Assembly (NCBI GenBank): GCA_013202295.1
Contig: JABMRT010000096.1
Span: 1-54,051, forward strand
Reading direction: 5' to 3'
Origin: Candidatus Zhuqueibacterota bacterium
GTDB lineage: Bacteria > Zhuqueibacterota > QNDG01 > JABMRT01
Length of the DNA stretch: 54,051 bases
Under the pieces are notes generated by a model. That model was not told where the DNA came from and did no database searches. It saw only the letters and a program-made list of their open reading frames with translations. Positions within the stretch are counted from its first letter, which is position 1; the number at the start of each line of letters is the position of its first letter. The position numbers and the translations under genes were made by a program. Below, piece by piece: positions 33,842 to 41,478 of the stretch.

Positions 33842-34183
33842 TATCATGTAGGGGCGGGTCCAGAACCCACCTCTATATAACTCCATGGTAAGAGGTGATT
33901 TCTTAATATTTAGTTGATTATACAATAGTAATTATATAATGGACGACACAAATTTAAAAAATCACAGCCAAGATGAATTTATGATTTGCTTTTCGAAATT
34001 TGATTTTTTATGTTTACATATGGGCATCGAGAAAAGCTGTCAATTCATGATGAGGTGTTTATACCAAATATAATGCGATTGAAGTGGATCCTGGCTTTAC
34101 AGTGCCTGAACAACATCCTGTGCTATAGCAGAGTTGAGCTCTTCAAACTGATCATGCAGTTTTATTCATGAAGGATAGAGTCT
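33842..34183. other. Intergenic region upstream of the Wood-Ljungdahl operon
   Basis: 342 bp without a gene. A degenerate palindrome near 33850-33877 (AGGGGCGGGT and ACCCACCT) resembles the common GTAGGGGCGGGT-type intergenic repeat. A promoter-like pair TTGATT (33914-33919) and TATAAT (33935-33940) has only a 15-bp spacer; if used, it would give metV a leader of about 235 bases, in which I recognise no known riboswitch. AAGGA lies 8 bases before the metV ATG. Confidence 0.5.
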
Positions 34184-34618
34184 ATGCCCGTTGAATTTAT
34201 TACACAGCATAAGAAACCGATATCACCCACGGAGCGCAAGTTTTCCTTCCTTTTCCGGCTCGCAGAAGATGCATTTAAAGTTCCTGTATTCAGATGTAAG
34301 CATTGTGGTGAATGCATCCTGTCATCGACCGGATTCACTTGCAGCCAGCGCTGCCCGAAACGGCTGCGCAACGGTCCATGCGGTGGCACGGGAGAGAATG
34401 GAACCTGTGAGGTCTATCCCGACCGGAAATGCATCTGGTACCTGATTCACAAGCGATCAAAGTTGACGAGACGTCTCTCCATGCTCTATTCAATAAAGAA
34501 AATCCACAATTGGCAACTTGAGGGAACTTCGGCCTGGCTCAATGTGTTCTTAAGGCGTATCGATCCACCGGCCTTTTTCCCGCCCAAAAAGAAAGCGACG
34601 GATACGGATGACACTTAA
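34184..34618 (+). CDS. metV: MetV: zinc/iron-sulfur partner subunit of methylene-THF reductase
   Basis: A 144-residue protein of the MTHFR C-terminal-like family. Cys groups are visible in CKHCGEC (near 39-45), TCSQRC, GPCGG and DRKC. In acetogens MetV forms a complex with MetF and helps pass electrons from ferredoxin or NADH to methylene-THF. The stop region overlaps metF by 11 bp, so the two are made as a pair (MetVF type). No rnfC2, hdr or mvh gene is attached, so this is the simplest MetVF form. It begins the methyl-branch and carbonyl-branch cluster. Confidence 0.87.
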   Translation: MPVEFITQHKKPISPTERKFSFLFRLAEDAFKVPVFRCKHCGECILSSTGFTCSQRCPKRLRNGPCGGTGENGTCEVYPDRKCIWYLIHKRSKLTRRLSMLYSIKKIHNWQLEGTSAWLNVFLRRIDPPAFFPPKKKATDTDDT

Positions 34619-35513
34619 AGAAAAAATACAATCCGGTCGTTTCATTGTATGCGGCGAACTGGGTCCCCCCCAGAGCGCCAATGGCAACATGATCCGCAAA
34701 AAATCCTGTCATTTTAAAGAAATTGTGGATGTGGTTAATATCACGGACAATCAGACCGCGATTGTACGGCTTTCAAGTATTGCCGCGTCCAAGATTCTGA
34801 TGGATGAGGGTGTAGAGCCCATCATACAGATGACCTGCCGCGACCGCAACCGAATTGCCATTCAAAGCGATCTGCTCGGTGCATGGGCACTGGGGATTGA
34901 GAATGTGCTTTGTCTTACCGGCGACTATCAGAAGTTTGGCGATCATCCTGAAGCTCGGCCTGTTTTTGACCTCGATTCAGTTCAATTGATCGCAACAGTC
35001 ACAAAGTTGAATGCTGGAACCATGTTATCCGGATATGAAATGAAAACACCGCCTTCTTTTTGCATTGGTGCAGCGGCCAATCCATTTGCAGATCCCTTTG
35101 AGATGCGATTGATCAGGCTGGAAAAGAAAATCCAAGCGGGTGCGCACTTCATACAGACTCAGCCAGTGTTTGACATGGAGCGGTTCGTGCAATGGATGGG
35201 GGAAGTAGTCCGGTTGGGTCTGCATGAACAAACAGCCATTCTGGCCGGTGTGATGCCGGTTAAATCCGTGAAAGCTTTAGAGCATATGAAAGAGAATGTG
35301 CCCGGCGTGCGCATTGATCAGGTCTATATTGATCGGATGGGCAGTGCAGAAAATCCCAAAGAAGAAGGTGTGCGTATTGCCGTGGAGATCATCCAGCAAA
35401 TCAGGAAAGTGCCCGGTATAAGGGGTATCCATCTCATGCCCGTCATGTGGGAAAGTATCACACCGACGATTATCGATGAAGCAGGTTTATTAGAGGATCG
35501 AATGATAAAGTAA
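34608..35513 (+). CDS. metF: 5,10-methylenetetrahydrofolate reductase
   Basis: A 301-residue flavoprotein of the MetF TIM-barrel family that reduces methylene-THF to methyl-THF, the last step of the methyl branch. Typical positions are the early GELGPP (catalytic-type Glu near 18), VNITDNQTA (near 44-52), LTGDYQKFGDHP (near 104-115), AANPFADP (near 156-163) and the FIQTQPVFD stretch (near 181-189). It overlaps metV by 11 bp. Electrons likely come through MetV and a ferredoxin or NADH module. The methyl-THF product feeds AcsE at 51590. Confidence 0.93.
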   Translation: MTLKEKIQSGRFIVCGELGPPQSANGNMIRKKSCHFKEIVDVVNITDNQTAIVRLSSIAASKILMDEGVEPIIQMTCRDRNRIAIQSDLLGAWALGIENVLCLTGDYQKFGDHPEARPVFDLDSVQLIATVTKLNAGTMLSGYEMKTPPSFCIGAAANPFADPFEMRLIRLEKKIQAGAHFIQTQPVFDMERFVQWMGEVVRLGLHEQTAILAGVMPVKSVKALEHMKENVPGVRIDQVYIDRMGSAENPKEEGVRIAVEIIQQIRKVPGIRGIHLMPVMWESITPTIIDEAGLLEDRMIK

Positions 35514-35554
35514 ACCAATTCTTATTTATTGATTGGAGATAAACGGACATTGGC

Positions 35555-35606
35555 AGCATTACAAAAAAGGCGACTTCCACATCTCAACCACGCTCAATGT
35601 AATGCT
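35555..35606. promoter_or_regulatory. 9-bp perfect inverted repeat upstream of cooC
   Basis: AGCATTACA (35555-35563) and TGTAATGCT (35598-35606) are perfect reverse complements 34 bp apart in the 127-bp gap between metF and cooC. They could be a bipartite operator or the base of a leader hairpin. No protein is assigned to it. Confidence 0.45.
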
Positions 35607-35640
35607 TCTGTAAATCGCAAATCTGCAAGGAGTTCTGCAT

Positions 35641-36405
35641 TTGAAAATAGCCGTTTCCGGTAAAGGCGGAACAGGTAAAACCACATTTTCTGCCTTGATT
35701 TCACTTGCTCTTGCTGAGAAAGGGGAGCATGTTATTGCTATCGATGCGGATTCAAACGCGAATCTGGCATACGCTCTCGGTGTTTCCGAACCTGAAAAGA
35801 TAGTGCCGCTTTCAGATATGAATGATCTGATCGAGGAACGTACCGGTGCAGAAAAAGGGAAGTATGGCGTTTATTTTAAAATGAATCCAAAAGTTGATGA
35901 TATTCCAGATAAATATCACGTTGAAGCCGGCGGTGTCAAACTTCTGACTATGGGGTCTGTCACCGCAGCTGGCGGCGGCTGTGTTTGTCCTGAATATGTG
36001 TTGATCAAGAATCTGGTTGCGCATATGCTCCTCAACCGGAATGATACTCTTATCCTGGACATGGAAGCCGGACTGGAACATTTCGGCCGCGGCGTAACCG
36101 CTTCGGTGGATGTGCTGATAATTATTGTCAATCCGGATGTAGTCAGCACAGTCACAGCCGCGCGCGTCAAGGATCTGGCTAAAGATCTCGGCATTAAGAA
36201 TATTTTAGCTATTGGCAACCGTGTGCAGAATGAGGATGATCGTAACTTCATCAAAGAACGCACGGATGCTGAAGTCGTTGGTTTCATCCCTTTTATTTCC
36301 CAATTCAATGATTTACAGCGTAAAGGTCAGAATGTATTTACCCCTGAAGTTAAAACTGATATAGAGTTAATCATGAAGCATTTAGAGGAGATTAAGAATG
36401 GCTAA
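35641..36405 (+). CDS. cooC: CooC-type nickel-insertion ATPase for CO dehydrogenase
   Basis: A 254-residue SIMIBI/MinD-like ATPase. The deviant P-loop is GKGGTGKTT (7-15) with the signature Lys8. The C-x-C metal-binding pair Cys114/Cys116 (GGGCVCPEY) is diagnostic of CooC. It dimerises with ATP and nickel and delivers nickel to the C-cluster of CooS. The start is TTG at 35641, 9-10 bases after AAGGAG; the ATG alternatives lie too far in. It overlaps the following cooS by 8 bp, as expected for a dedicated maturation factor. Confidence 0.92.
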   Translation: MKIAVSGKGGTGKTTFSALISLALAEKGEHVIAIDADSNANLAYALGVSEPEKIVPLSDMNDLIEERTGAEKGKYGVYFKMNPKVDDIPDKYHVEAGGVKLLTMGSVTAAGGGCVCPEYVLIKNLVAHMLLNRNDTLILDMEAGLEHFGRGVTASVDVLIIIVNPDVVSTVTAARVKDLAKDLGIKNILAIGNRVQNEDDRNFIKERTDAEVVGFIPFISQFNDLQRKGQNVFTPEVKTDIELIMKHLEEIKNG

Positions 36406-38326
36406 GGAATTAGTGCATGCCGATAGAGCTTCAAAGGAAATGGTGAAGCGGGCGGCAGAGCAGGAGCAGGAAACCGTATGGGACCGCTATGAGAAGATGC
36501 AGCCTCAGTGCGGTTTTGGCAATATGGGAATATGTTGTCGTATATGCAGCATGGGCCCTTGCCGCATCGATCCATTCGGGGAAGGAACACAGACAGGTAT
36601 TTGCGGGGCCAATGCCGATACCATTGTCGCACGCAACCTGATTCGCATGATCGCCGGCGGGGCTGCCGCGCATTCGGATCATGGTCGGGACATAGCTCAC
36701 ACCCTTCTGATGGCGGCCACCGACCCGAACAGCGATTATGAGATCAAGGATCCGGTTAAGCTGCGCAAGGTGGCCGAGGTGTATGATATCGCCATCAAAG
36801 GCCGTGACGACAAGGAAATTGCGGTCGATCTGGCCCGGGCCTGCCTAGCCGAATTCGGCAAGAGTGAAGGCGAAGTGACCATGGCCTCTACCGCTCCGGA
36901 AGCACGACAAAAGGTATGGCGAGATCTTGGTGTCTTCCCGCGGGCAGTTGACCGTGAGATCGTTGAGATCATGCACCGCACGCATATAGGGGTGGACTGC
37001 GATTACAAGAACCTTATCCGTCACGGTATGCGCGCGTCGCTTGCCGATGGCTGGGGTGGTTCCATGGTGGCCACGGAAGTCTCGGACATTCTGTTCGGCT
37101 CTCCCAATCCGCTGCGGTCCTGCGCCAATCTCGGTGTGCTCAAAGAGGATACGGTCAATCTCATTGTTCACGGACATGAGCCCACGTTTTCCGATGTTCT
37201 CGCACTGGTTTCGCAGAAACAGGAACTGATCGACAAGGCCAAAGCGGCCGGAGCGGCCGGCGGCCTTACGGTGGGCGGCATTTGCTGCACGGCCAATGAA
37301 ATTCTCATGCGCCATGGCTTTCCCGTGATAGGGAGTTTTCTGCAGCAGGAACTGGCCATTATGACCGGCGCAGTCGAGTTGATGGTCGTGGACGTGCAAT
37401 GCATTATGCCTTCTCTGAGTGAACTTTCTATGGCTTACCATACCAAGCTCATAACGATTTCGCCCAAGGCCAAGATACCCGGGGCCGAGCACATTGAGTT
37501 CAAGGAAGACAAAGCGGTAGAAATAGCCACGCAGATCATTGAACTTTCCATTGAGAATTTCGCCAATCGTAAGAAAAAGGACGTGTATATCCCTGATGAC
37601 AAAGAGGACATGGTTGCCGGTTTTACGACCGAATCGGTCTTTCAATTCCTGGGCGGAAAATACCGCGGCACCTACCGTCCGCTCAATGACGGTATTATCA
37701 GCGGCCGTCTGCGCGGCGCGGCCGGCGTGGTGGGCTGCTCCAATCCCAATATCGATTTCGAAGAAGGCCATATCAAAATGGTCAAGGAACTGCTTGCCAA
37801 TGACGTTCTTGTAGTCACAACCGGATGCAATGCCGTTTCATGCGGCAAGCATGGGCTTCTGCGCCCGGAAGCGGCGATGAAGTATGCCGGCAAGGGCCTG
37901 CAGGAGATCTGTGAGACGGTCGGTATTCCACCGGTCCTTCACCTCGGTTCCTGTGTGGATAACAGCCGCATCCTGCGTGTTCTGGCCAATATTGTGGCTG
38001 AAGGCGGCCTGGGCGAAGACATTTCCGACCTGCCCGGTGCCGGTGCGGCCCCCGAATGGATGTCGGAAAAAGCGGTTTCCATCGGCTTCTACTTTGTGGC
38101 TTCAGGAGTGTATACCATAATAGGACATCCATTGCCCGTGGAAGGCAGTGAAGCCGTAATGAAATATATCACGGATGAGATCGAAGAGGAAGTGGGTGGC
38201 AAATGGGCTTTTGAACTGGATCCTGTTAAGGCAGCTCATAAAATGATTGATCACATTGATAAAAAACGTCAGGCGCTGAAGCTGAAACCCCCAATGTACG
38301 AACAGGCATATCCTTTTGCGGTATAG
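36398..38326 (+). CDS. cooS: Anaerobic Ni-Fe carbon monoxide dehydrogenase catalytic subunit
   Basis: A 642-residue CODH (also called AcsA in CODH/ACS complexes). The N-terminal CGFGNMGICC and CRICSMGPCRI region (near 38-57) holds the B- and D-cluster cysteines. The central and C-terminal parts carry the C-cluster ligands (His and Cys in VGGICC, a GCNAVSCGKHG block and LGSCVDNSR). It interconverts CO2 and CO; in the complex CO passes by tunnel to AcsB. The gene overlaps cooC, but acsB is 5.9 kb downstream, separated by the electron-transfer insert; in many acetogens the two genes are adjacent. Confidence 0.96.
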   Translation: MAKELVHADRASKEMVKRAAEQEQETVWDRYEKMQPQCGFGNMGICCRICSMGPCRIDPFGEGTQTGICGANADTIVARNLIRMIAGGAAAHSDHGRDIAHTLLMAATDPNSDYEIKDPVKLRKVAEVYDIAIKGRDDKEIAVDLARACLAEFGKSEGEVTMASTAPEARQKVWRDLGVFPRAVDREIVEIMHRTHIGVDCDYKNLIRHGMRASLADGWGGSMVATEVSDILFGSPNPLRSCANLGVLKEDTVNLIVHGHEPTFSDVLALVSQKQELIDKAKAAGAAGGLTVGGICCTANEILMRHGFPVIGSFLQQELAIMTGAVELMVVDVQCIMPSLSELSMAYHTKLITISPKAKIPGAEHIEFKEDKAVEIATQIIELSIENFANRKKKDVYIPDDKEDMVAGFTTESVFQFLGGKYRGTYRPLNDGIISGRLRGAAGVVGCSNPNIDFEEGHIKMVKELLANDVLVVTTGCNAVSCGKHGLLRPEAAMKYAGKGLQEICETVGIPPVLHLGSCVDNSRILRVLANIVAEGGLGEDISDLPGAGAAPEWMSEKAVSIGFYFVASGVYTIIGHPLPVEGSEAVMKYITDEIEEEVGGKWAFELDPVKAAHKMIDHIDKKRQALKLKPPMYEQAYPFAV

Positions 38327-38430
38327 CAAAAGGGCGGATCGAATAGCATTTAAAAACCGTCCTGACGTGTTTGTTCAGAGATGATTTTTATGCGAGAAAC
38401 CAAACTTGTTTTAGGCGGAAGAGTAATTAT

Positions 38431-38967
38431 ATGGCCATAAAGAAACAGAAGACAGTGGTTGTGAAGGTCGAAAGGTGCCTCGGATGCCGGTCGTGCGAAT
38501 TGGCGTGTGGGGTGGCACACTCCCTGTCCAAGGACCTCAACAGAGCAATCGAGAACAACGAGCGCCCTGGCTACCGCATATCGGTGGAGGCCTACGGTTC
38601 TAGGGCAGTGCCCGTGTACTGCAGTCATTGCGAGGAAGCGGCCTGCCTGCTGGTGTGCCCGACAGGCGCAATCAGTCGTGGTGGTAAAGGCGAACCCGTA
38701 CTCGCCGACGATCGACGCTGCATCGGATGCAAGATGTGTATTCAGGCATGCCCGTTCGGCGTCATTAGCATGAAATCCAGCGGTAAAGGGGTTCTGAAAT
38801 GCGATTTGTGTATAGAACGCTTAGCCAAAGGACAAGAACCGGCGTGCGTCGTCGCCTGTCCTACGCACGCTCTGGTCTATACCACCGAAGCATACTCATC
38901 GAAGACAAAACGAAAAGATGCGGCCAAGAGGATGGCGAAGGCGCAGGAAGCGAAGCCGAAAGAGTGA
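38431..38967 (+). CDS. CooF/HycB-like polyferredoxin with four [4Fe-4S] clusters
   Basis: A 178-residue electron carrier from the ATG at 38431 (MAIKKQKT). Sixteen cysteines in four groups (CLGCRSCELAC, CSHCEEAACLLVC, CIGCKMCIQAC, CDLC with CVVAC) fit four [4Fe-4S] clusters, the CooF/HycB/NrfC pattern. CooF accepts electrons from CooS and passes them to a hydrogenase or oxidoreductase. It directly follows cooS (104 bp) and precedes the NuoEF-type genes, so it is the likely bridge between CODH and that module. The C-terminal tail is Lys-rich. From here to 44149 codon choice looks different from the flanks (more AAG for Lys). Confidence 0.88.
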   Translation: MAIKKQKTVVVKVERCLGCRSCELACGVAHSLSKDLNRAIENNERPGYRISVEAYGSRAVPVYCSHCEEAACLLVCPTGAISRGGKGEPVLADDRRCIGCKMCIQACPFGVISMKSSGKGVLKCDLCIERLAKGQEPACVVACPTHALVYTTEAYSSKTKRKDAAKRMAKAQEAKPKE

Positions 38968-38977
38968 ATGAAGACCT

Positions 38978-39235
38978 ATGACTACGATTACTATATGCGT
39001 GGGTAGTTCTTGTCACCTGAAAGGGGCCCGGGAACTCGTTAAGTGTTTCGAAAATCTGCTTAAGGAGCATCACCTTGAAGACAAAGTCGAACTGAAGGGC
39101 TCCTTCTGCATGGAACTGTGTGGCAAGGGAGTCAACTGGCAGATTGACAACGAGGCCTTCACCAGCGAGACTGTCAAAGATGCGCTCAAGCTCTTTGACG
39201 AAAAAGTCATCCGGCCGCTGACAGGCGCAGAATGA
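38978..39235 (+). CDS. Thioredoxin-like [2Fe-2S] ferredoxin
   Basis: An 85-residue protein with Cys7, Cys12, Cys44 and Cys48 (CVGSSC and CMELC), the C-x4-C ... C-x3-C pattern of thioredoxin-fold [2Fe-2S] ferredoxins related to the C-terminal half of NuoE. Such stand-alone proteins are common in HydABC-type electron-bifurcating hydrogenase loci. It lies 10 bp after the polyferredoxin gene and 48 bp before the PAS gene. Role: small electron carrier or redox signal for the complex or its regulator. Confidence 0.85.
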   Translation: MTTITICVGSSCHLKGARELVKCFENLLKEHHLEDKVELKGSFCMELCGKGVNWQIDNEAFTSETVKDALKLFDEKVIRPLTGAE

Positions 39236-39283
39236 ACGACCGTGGGCTGATGTAGCCAGACGCCGCCCTGTGGGAGGAAAGCA

Positions 39284-39799
39284 GTGGTCCAGATGGACGA
39301 CAAGATAACTGAGGTACACGAGCGGGCAATACTGCAGCAGACGCCGAACGGTGTCCTGCTTGTTGACAAACAGACGTTGATTCGTTTCGCTAATCCTGCC
39401 TTCCGCACTATGTTCCAGTGTCACGATGAGCAGGTTCTGGGCCAGCGTGTTGGTAGTTTTATGCACTCCGACTGTTTCGACAGGGTGATCGCAGTGAACA
39501 AGCCCATTACGGTCAAGGAGAACTGTAAGGAGCACGGCGTCAGTTTCCGCGCCGGTCTTTTCCCAATTGAAGGTGAAAATCTTTACTGTGGAATATTTAT
39601 CGACATCTCAGACGCGGAGCGGGAGAGAGAACAATATCGCCGGCTTCGTGCCCAAACACTCGAGAGAGCCCAGGAAGTCATCACACGGCAGATGAAGACG
39701 GCACAAGAGATAGCGAGACTGCTGGGAGAAACCACGGCAGAAACCAAGGTTATTCTTGTACAGTTGATGTCTCTGTTCAAGGAAGAAACAACCAAATGA
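39284..39799 (+). CDS. Stand-alone PAS-domain regulator
   Basis: A 171-residue protein with one PAS domain (about 12-112; GVLLVDKQTLIRFANPAF and GIFIDISDAERERE are typical) and a C-terminal helical segment (about 113-165, probably coiled coil). The C-terminal sequence resembles the tail of PAS-containing sensory [FeFe]-hydrogenase proteins. No kinase, HTH or GGDEF domain is attached. The start is GTG at 39284, 6 bases after GGAGG. The stop overlaps the SpoIIE gene by 4 bp (ATGA), so the two act together. The bound cofactor is unknown; several cysteines in the PAS core (Cys46, Cys59, Cys77, Cys97) could sense redox state. Confidence 0.8.
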   Translation: MVQMDDKITEVHERAILQQTPNGVLLVDKQTLIRFANPAFRTMFQCHDEQVLGQRVGSFMHSDCFDRVIAVNKPITVKENCKEHGVSFRAGLFPIEGENLYCGIFIDISDAEREREQYRRLRAQTLERAQEVITRQMKTAQEIARLLGETTAETKVILVQLMSLFKEETTK

Positions 39800-40947
39800 A
39801 GCTGTACTACGAGTGGGGAATTCGCCAGATAAACAAAGGTGGTGAGGAGCTATGCGGCGACAGCATCGCTGTATCACGGCATTCCAACTCTGTGACTCTG
39901 GCATTGTCGGATGGATTGGGAAGCGGTGTCCAGGCCAACATCCTGGCAACGCTGACAACACGGATCGCAACGCATCTGCTCGAAAAAGAACTTCCACTCG
40001 GAGAGGTTGTGGAGACACTGAGCAAGACGCTTCCGGTGTGCAAAACACGCGAGCTCGCATACAGTACATTCGCCATCGCCGAGTTCTTCTCACAGGGCAC
40101 AGCGAAGGTGGTTACGTTCGATTCTCCGTCTGCTGTCTTTCTCCGCAATCGCAAGATTCTGGCCATCGCATGCGAAGAGCGTAGCGTTGAGGGAAAGGCC
40201 ATAAGTGAATACGTTGTGGATCTGAAAGTAGGAGACTGGGCAGTCTTCGTGTCAGATGGTGTTTTGAATGCGGGAATCGGAGGGCTGTATCCCTTAGGTT
40301 GGGGATGGGAGCAGACCGCGGCGTTTCTGGAGGCAAAAGCACATCCACAGCTCACAGCACAGGAACTTGCCGACAAGGTGGCGGAGACGGTCAGTGAGCT
40401 CTATCAGGGAGCTCCTGGCGATGATGTTAGCATTATCGTTATAAAGGTTCGTCGAAAGCAGTTTGCCACGGTTCTGACGGGTCCGCCGATTGACCGCAGT
40501 AAGAACGAGGAGTTTGTCTCTCAGTTCTTGAAACGTCCAGGCAAACTGGCCGTGAGCGGAGGCACTACGGCAAAAATCGTCGCTCGGTATTTGGGCCAGG
40601 CAGTGGACATCAACCTCAAAACAATGACGAGTGACGTGCCGGCGCAAGCCCAGATCGAGGGTTTGGATGTCGTTACTGAGGGCATTCTTACCCTCACTGC
40701 TGTCAACAAGCTGCTTCAATCGGGTGCAGACAGGGAGACTGTGGCGTTTCGTTCTGACGGTGCTGCAAGCCTGCTACGTCTGCTTCTGGAAGCAGACACC
40801 GTGCACTTCATGGTGGGACAGGCCGTTAATCCTGCCCACCAGAACCCGGAGTTGCCCCAGCAGCTTGCCATTCGGTTGGCCGTCGTGCGTGAAATCGTCG
40901 ACGAGCTCAGGAGAAGGAATAAAGAGGTCACAATCGAGTCGGTGTAG
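39796..40947 (+). CDS. SpoIIE-type PP2C phosphatase with unassigned C-terminal domain
   Basis: A 383-residue protein. Residues about 1-220 form a SpoIIE-like PP2C domain (GGEELCGDSIAV near 15-26, LALSDGLGSG near 34-43, VFVSDGV near 149-155, PGDDVSIIVIKV near 207-218). The last 160 residues form a second domain, conserved in hydrogenase-associated phosphatases, that I cannot name. Such phosphatases dephosphorylate Ser/Thr residues, often on anti-sigma-antagonist-like partners. In HydABC loci this gene accompanies a PAS sensor, as here. The substrate is unknown. Confidence 0.86.
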   Translation: MKLYYEWGIRQINKGGEELCGDSIAVSRHSNSVTLALSDGLGSGVQANILATLTTRIATHLLEKELPLGEVVETLSKTLPVCKTRELAYSTFAIAEFFSQGTAKVVTFDSPSAVFLRNRKILAIACEERSVEGKAISEYVVDLKVGDWAVFVSDGVLNAGIGGLYPLGWGWEQTAAFLEAKAHPQLTAQELADKVAETVSELYQGAPGDDVSIIVIKVRRKQFATVLTGPPIDRSKNEEFVSQFLKRPGKLAVSGGTTAKIVARYLGQAVDINLKTMTSDVPAQAQIEGLDVVTEGILTLTAVNKLLQSGADRETVAFRSDGAASLLRLLLEADTVHFMVGQAVNPAHQNPELPQQLAIRLAVVREIVDELRRRNKEVTIESV

Positions 40948-40971
40948 CCTGCAAATATTGAGAGGAAAGGG

Positions 40972-41478
40972 ATGGAGCAAGAGACTAAATTCGTGCAGGA
41001 GATCGTCGAACGCTACGACGGCGACGCAGGGATGTTGATCCCGATGATGCAGGATATTCAAGTTGAATACGGCTATCTTTCCGCAGAGCAGCTCCGTCGA
41101 CTGGCAAAGCAGCTCGACGTACCACTTATGCGCGTCTACGGAGTGGCCACGTTCTATTCCTCCTTCCGTCTGGCGCCGAAGGGACAGCATGAGGTGACCC
41201 TCTGCATGGGCACCGTCTGTTATCTCAAGGGGGCGGGACGCATATCCGAAGTGATCTGTGATGAATTCCAGGTTGAACCGGGCGGTACCACCGCCGATCG
41301 GCTGTTCAGCTTCCAGCCAGTGAACTGCGTCGGCGCGTGTGCCTTGGCCCCGGTTATGATTGTGGATGGGAAATATTACGACGGTGTAACCCCGGCGTCG
41401 GCTATAGATATCCTGCATTCACTTCCCTCCGAAGAAGAGACTGTGGAGGAAGCAGAAAGTTATGGAAAGGACAAGTAG
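40972..41478 (+). CDS. nuoE: NuoE/HydC-like [2Fe-2S] subunit of NAD(P)-linked oxidoreductase
   Basis: A 168-residue protein of the 24-kDa Complex I subunit family. The N-terminal helical bundle (1-70; GVATFYSSF) is followed by a thioredoxin-like [2Fe-2S] domain with Cys78, Cys83, Cys119 and Cys123. It works with the NuoF/HydB-like flavin subunit encoded next; the coding regions overlap by 17 bp. Family members serve Complex I, bidirectional hydrogenases, formate dehydrogenases and bifurcating hydrogenases; the context here points to the HydABC-like set. Confidence 0.9.
   Translation: MEQETKFVQEIVERYDGDAGMLIPMMQDIQVEYGYLSAEQLRRLAKQLDVPLMRVYGVATFYSSFRLAPKGQHEVTLCMGTVCYLKGAGRISEVICDEFQVEPGGTTADRLFSFQPVNCVGACALAPVMIVDGKYYDGVTPASAIDILHSLPSEEETVEEAESYGKDK

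Noticed and set aside
33842-34183. Cobalamin or other riboswitch ahead of metV
   Set aside because: The long gap before a corrinoid-dependent pathway invites this, but I find no B12-box-like or other known riboswitch core sequence.
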